Made by a program: the position numbers and the translations under genes
Assembly (NCBI GenBank): GCA_018062315.1
Contig: JAGOSM010000014.1
Coordinates: forward strand, 1-34,009
DNA length: 34,009 bases
Reading direction: 5' to 3'
From: Simkaniaceae bacterium
Lineage (GTDB): Bacteria > Chlamydiota > Chlamydiia > Chlamydiales > Simkaniaceae
Notes under the pieces: model-generated
What the model saw: only the letters and a program-made list of their open reading frames with translations
Told to the model about the DNA's origin: nothing
Databases searched by the model: none
In this document: piece by piece, positions 33,406 to 34,009 of the stretch
How the letters are laid out: every line of letters begins with the position of its first letter
Numbering within the stretch: position 1 is the first letter of the stretch

Positions 33406-34009
33406 TAATTTACGAACCTTCTCAAAAAAGACAACAAGCTGCCTAGCTTGTTCAGAGGAAGGATCGGCTTCCGGTGGCACCCTCAATACAGCCTCACTTA
33501 AAAGAGAGGGCTCCTGTTCTTTAATTTGCTCAATCACCTCTTTTAAATGATAATCAGCCCAGTCGACTACCTCAGCTTGTGGTATCTCCCCTCTAAGAGT
33601 TCGATACATTATACGATCCAATCCAACCCAAAAAGCCTGCCCTGGATTTTCTACTGCGATCTGTTCTATACATTCCCGATCGATAAGATCTTTTAGAAAG
33701 AGTACACGCACCTTTGCATCGTTTGTTCCTTCCCTATCTCCTGCATAGGATGGATTTCTTTTCCGGCTAAAGTACGAAGCAAGTTTACACGTTAAATCGA
33801 CATATGGATTTGTATATTCAAGAGGAATATGATAACATACATCATGATAATAGGTTCCAATTTGCAAGGGGCTTTCGCCAAGACCGTGTGGAGCATGTTT
33901 CAAACGTTGTTCTTTTGTATTTAGTGGTATCGACAGATAAGGGCATGAAATCATTCGCCTTCTCTCATATAGAGGATCCCCACTCTCACTATGGCCCATC
34001 ATATAGAGG
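33385..34009 (-). CDS. Hypothetical protein, possibly truncated by the window edge
   Basis: At least 205 residues from the ATG at 34002, and the frame is still open to the last base, so the true start may lie outside. I do not recognise it. It is soluble, has no signal or membrane segment, and has aromatic- and His-rich stretches (YYHDVCYHIPLEYTNPYVDL) followed by an acidic, helical C-terminal half rich in Glu. The region around RKRNPSYAGDREGTND is basic and may be a loop. It converges on mcsB with a 21-base overlap. Confidence 0.65.
   Translation of the reverse strand, partial: LYMMGHSESGDPLYERRRMISCPYLSIPLNTKEQRLKHAPHGLGESPLQIGTYYHDVCYHIPLEYTNPYVDLTCKLASYFSRKRNPSYAGDREGTNDAKVRVLFLKDLIDRECIEQIAVENPGQAFWVGLDRIMYRTLRGEIPQAEVVDWADYHLKEVIEQIKEQEPSLLSEAVLRVPPEADPSSEQARQLVVFFEKVRKLLDERPE

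Noticed and set aside
1-34009. tRNA, rRNA, CRISPR or insertion sequence
   Set aside because: No cloverleaf-like CCA-end blocks, spaced direct repeats, transposase motifs or terminal inverted repeats were noticed on either strand; a tRNAscan or IS search would settle it.

Overview
The window reads as a chromosomal segment of a bacterium in the phylum Chlamydiota. The diagnostic content is: a Euo-type double helix-turn-helix regulator beside gltX, tsp and recJ; a single secDF fusion of 1490 residues; a UhpC hexose-phosphate carrier divergent from hisS-aspS; a run dacF / small hypothetical / rsbW / lptE-like / bamD-like / dnaE / uhpC; and an mcsA-mcsB pair without ctsR or clpC in view. From memory this order matches Chlamydia trachomatis blocks CT539-CT551, CT441-CT453, CT434-CT435, CT455 and CT675-CT676. 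The blocks are joined differently here, and MurA keeps its catalytic Cys, unlike C. trachomatis. This points to a relative outside the genus Chlamydia (an environmental or 'chlamydia-like' lineage); I cannot name it. No rRNA, tRNA, CRISPR array, insertion sequence or phage gene was seen, and coding density is very high.

Layout. 1-1563: the 3' end of ksgA converging on dacF. 1645-8878: a lone conserved hypothetical facing a minus-strand operon uhpC-dnaE-bamD-lptE-rsbW with ATGA or longer overlaps. 8939-13844: plus-strand hypothetical-hisS-aspS, then mip-trmL. 13798-16883: minus-strand uppS-cdsA-cmk-plsC joined by four-base overlaps, followed by trxA. 16883-23203: a sigma70-like promoter, then secDF and recJ. 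23178-25085: the tail-specific protease on the minus strand. 25086-25906: an AT-rich control region, euo and two tandem terminators. 25905-28434: an alpha/beta hydrolase, gltX and a small lipoprotein gene of 41 codons antisense to the gltX end. 28435-31980: cysJ-like reductase, ispF, murA and pgeF. 32010-34009: mcsA-mcsB facing an unrecognised gene that runs into the window edge.

Functional themes. Several loci serve the envelope: DacF, MurA, PgeF and UppS for peptidoglycan and its lipid carrier; CdsA and PlsC for phospholipid; BamD-like, LptE-like, SecDF and Mip for export and outer-membrane assembly. Others serve translation (HisS, AspS, GltX, TrmL, KsgA), DNA metabolism (DnaE, RecJ) and developmental control (Euo, RsbW).

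The most notable points are a McsB-like protein that has lost most phosphagen-kinase signature residues beside an intact zinc-finger McsA, a CysJ-like reductase with no FMN domain, a roughly 600-residue insertion in SecD, the small lipoprotein, and convergent genes that nearly all overlap at their 3' ends, with only euo followed by classical terminators.
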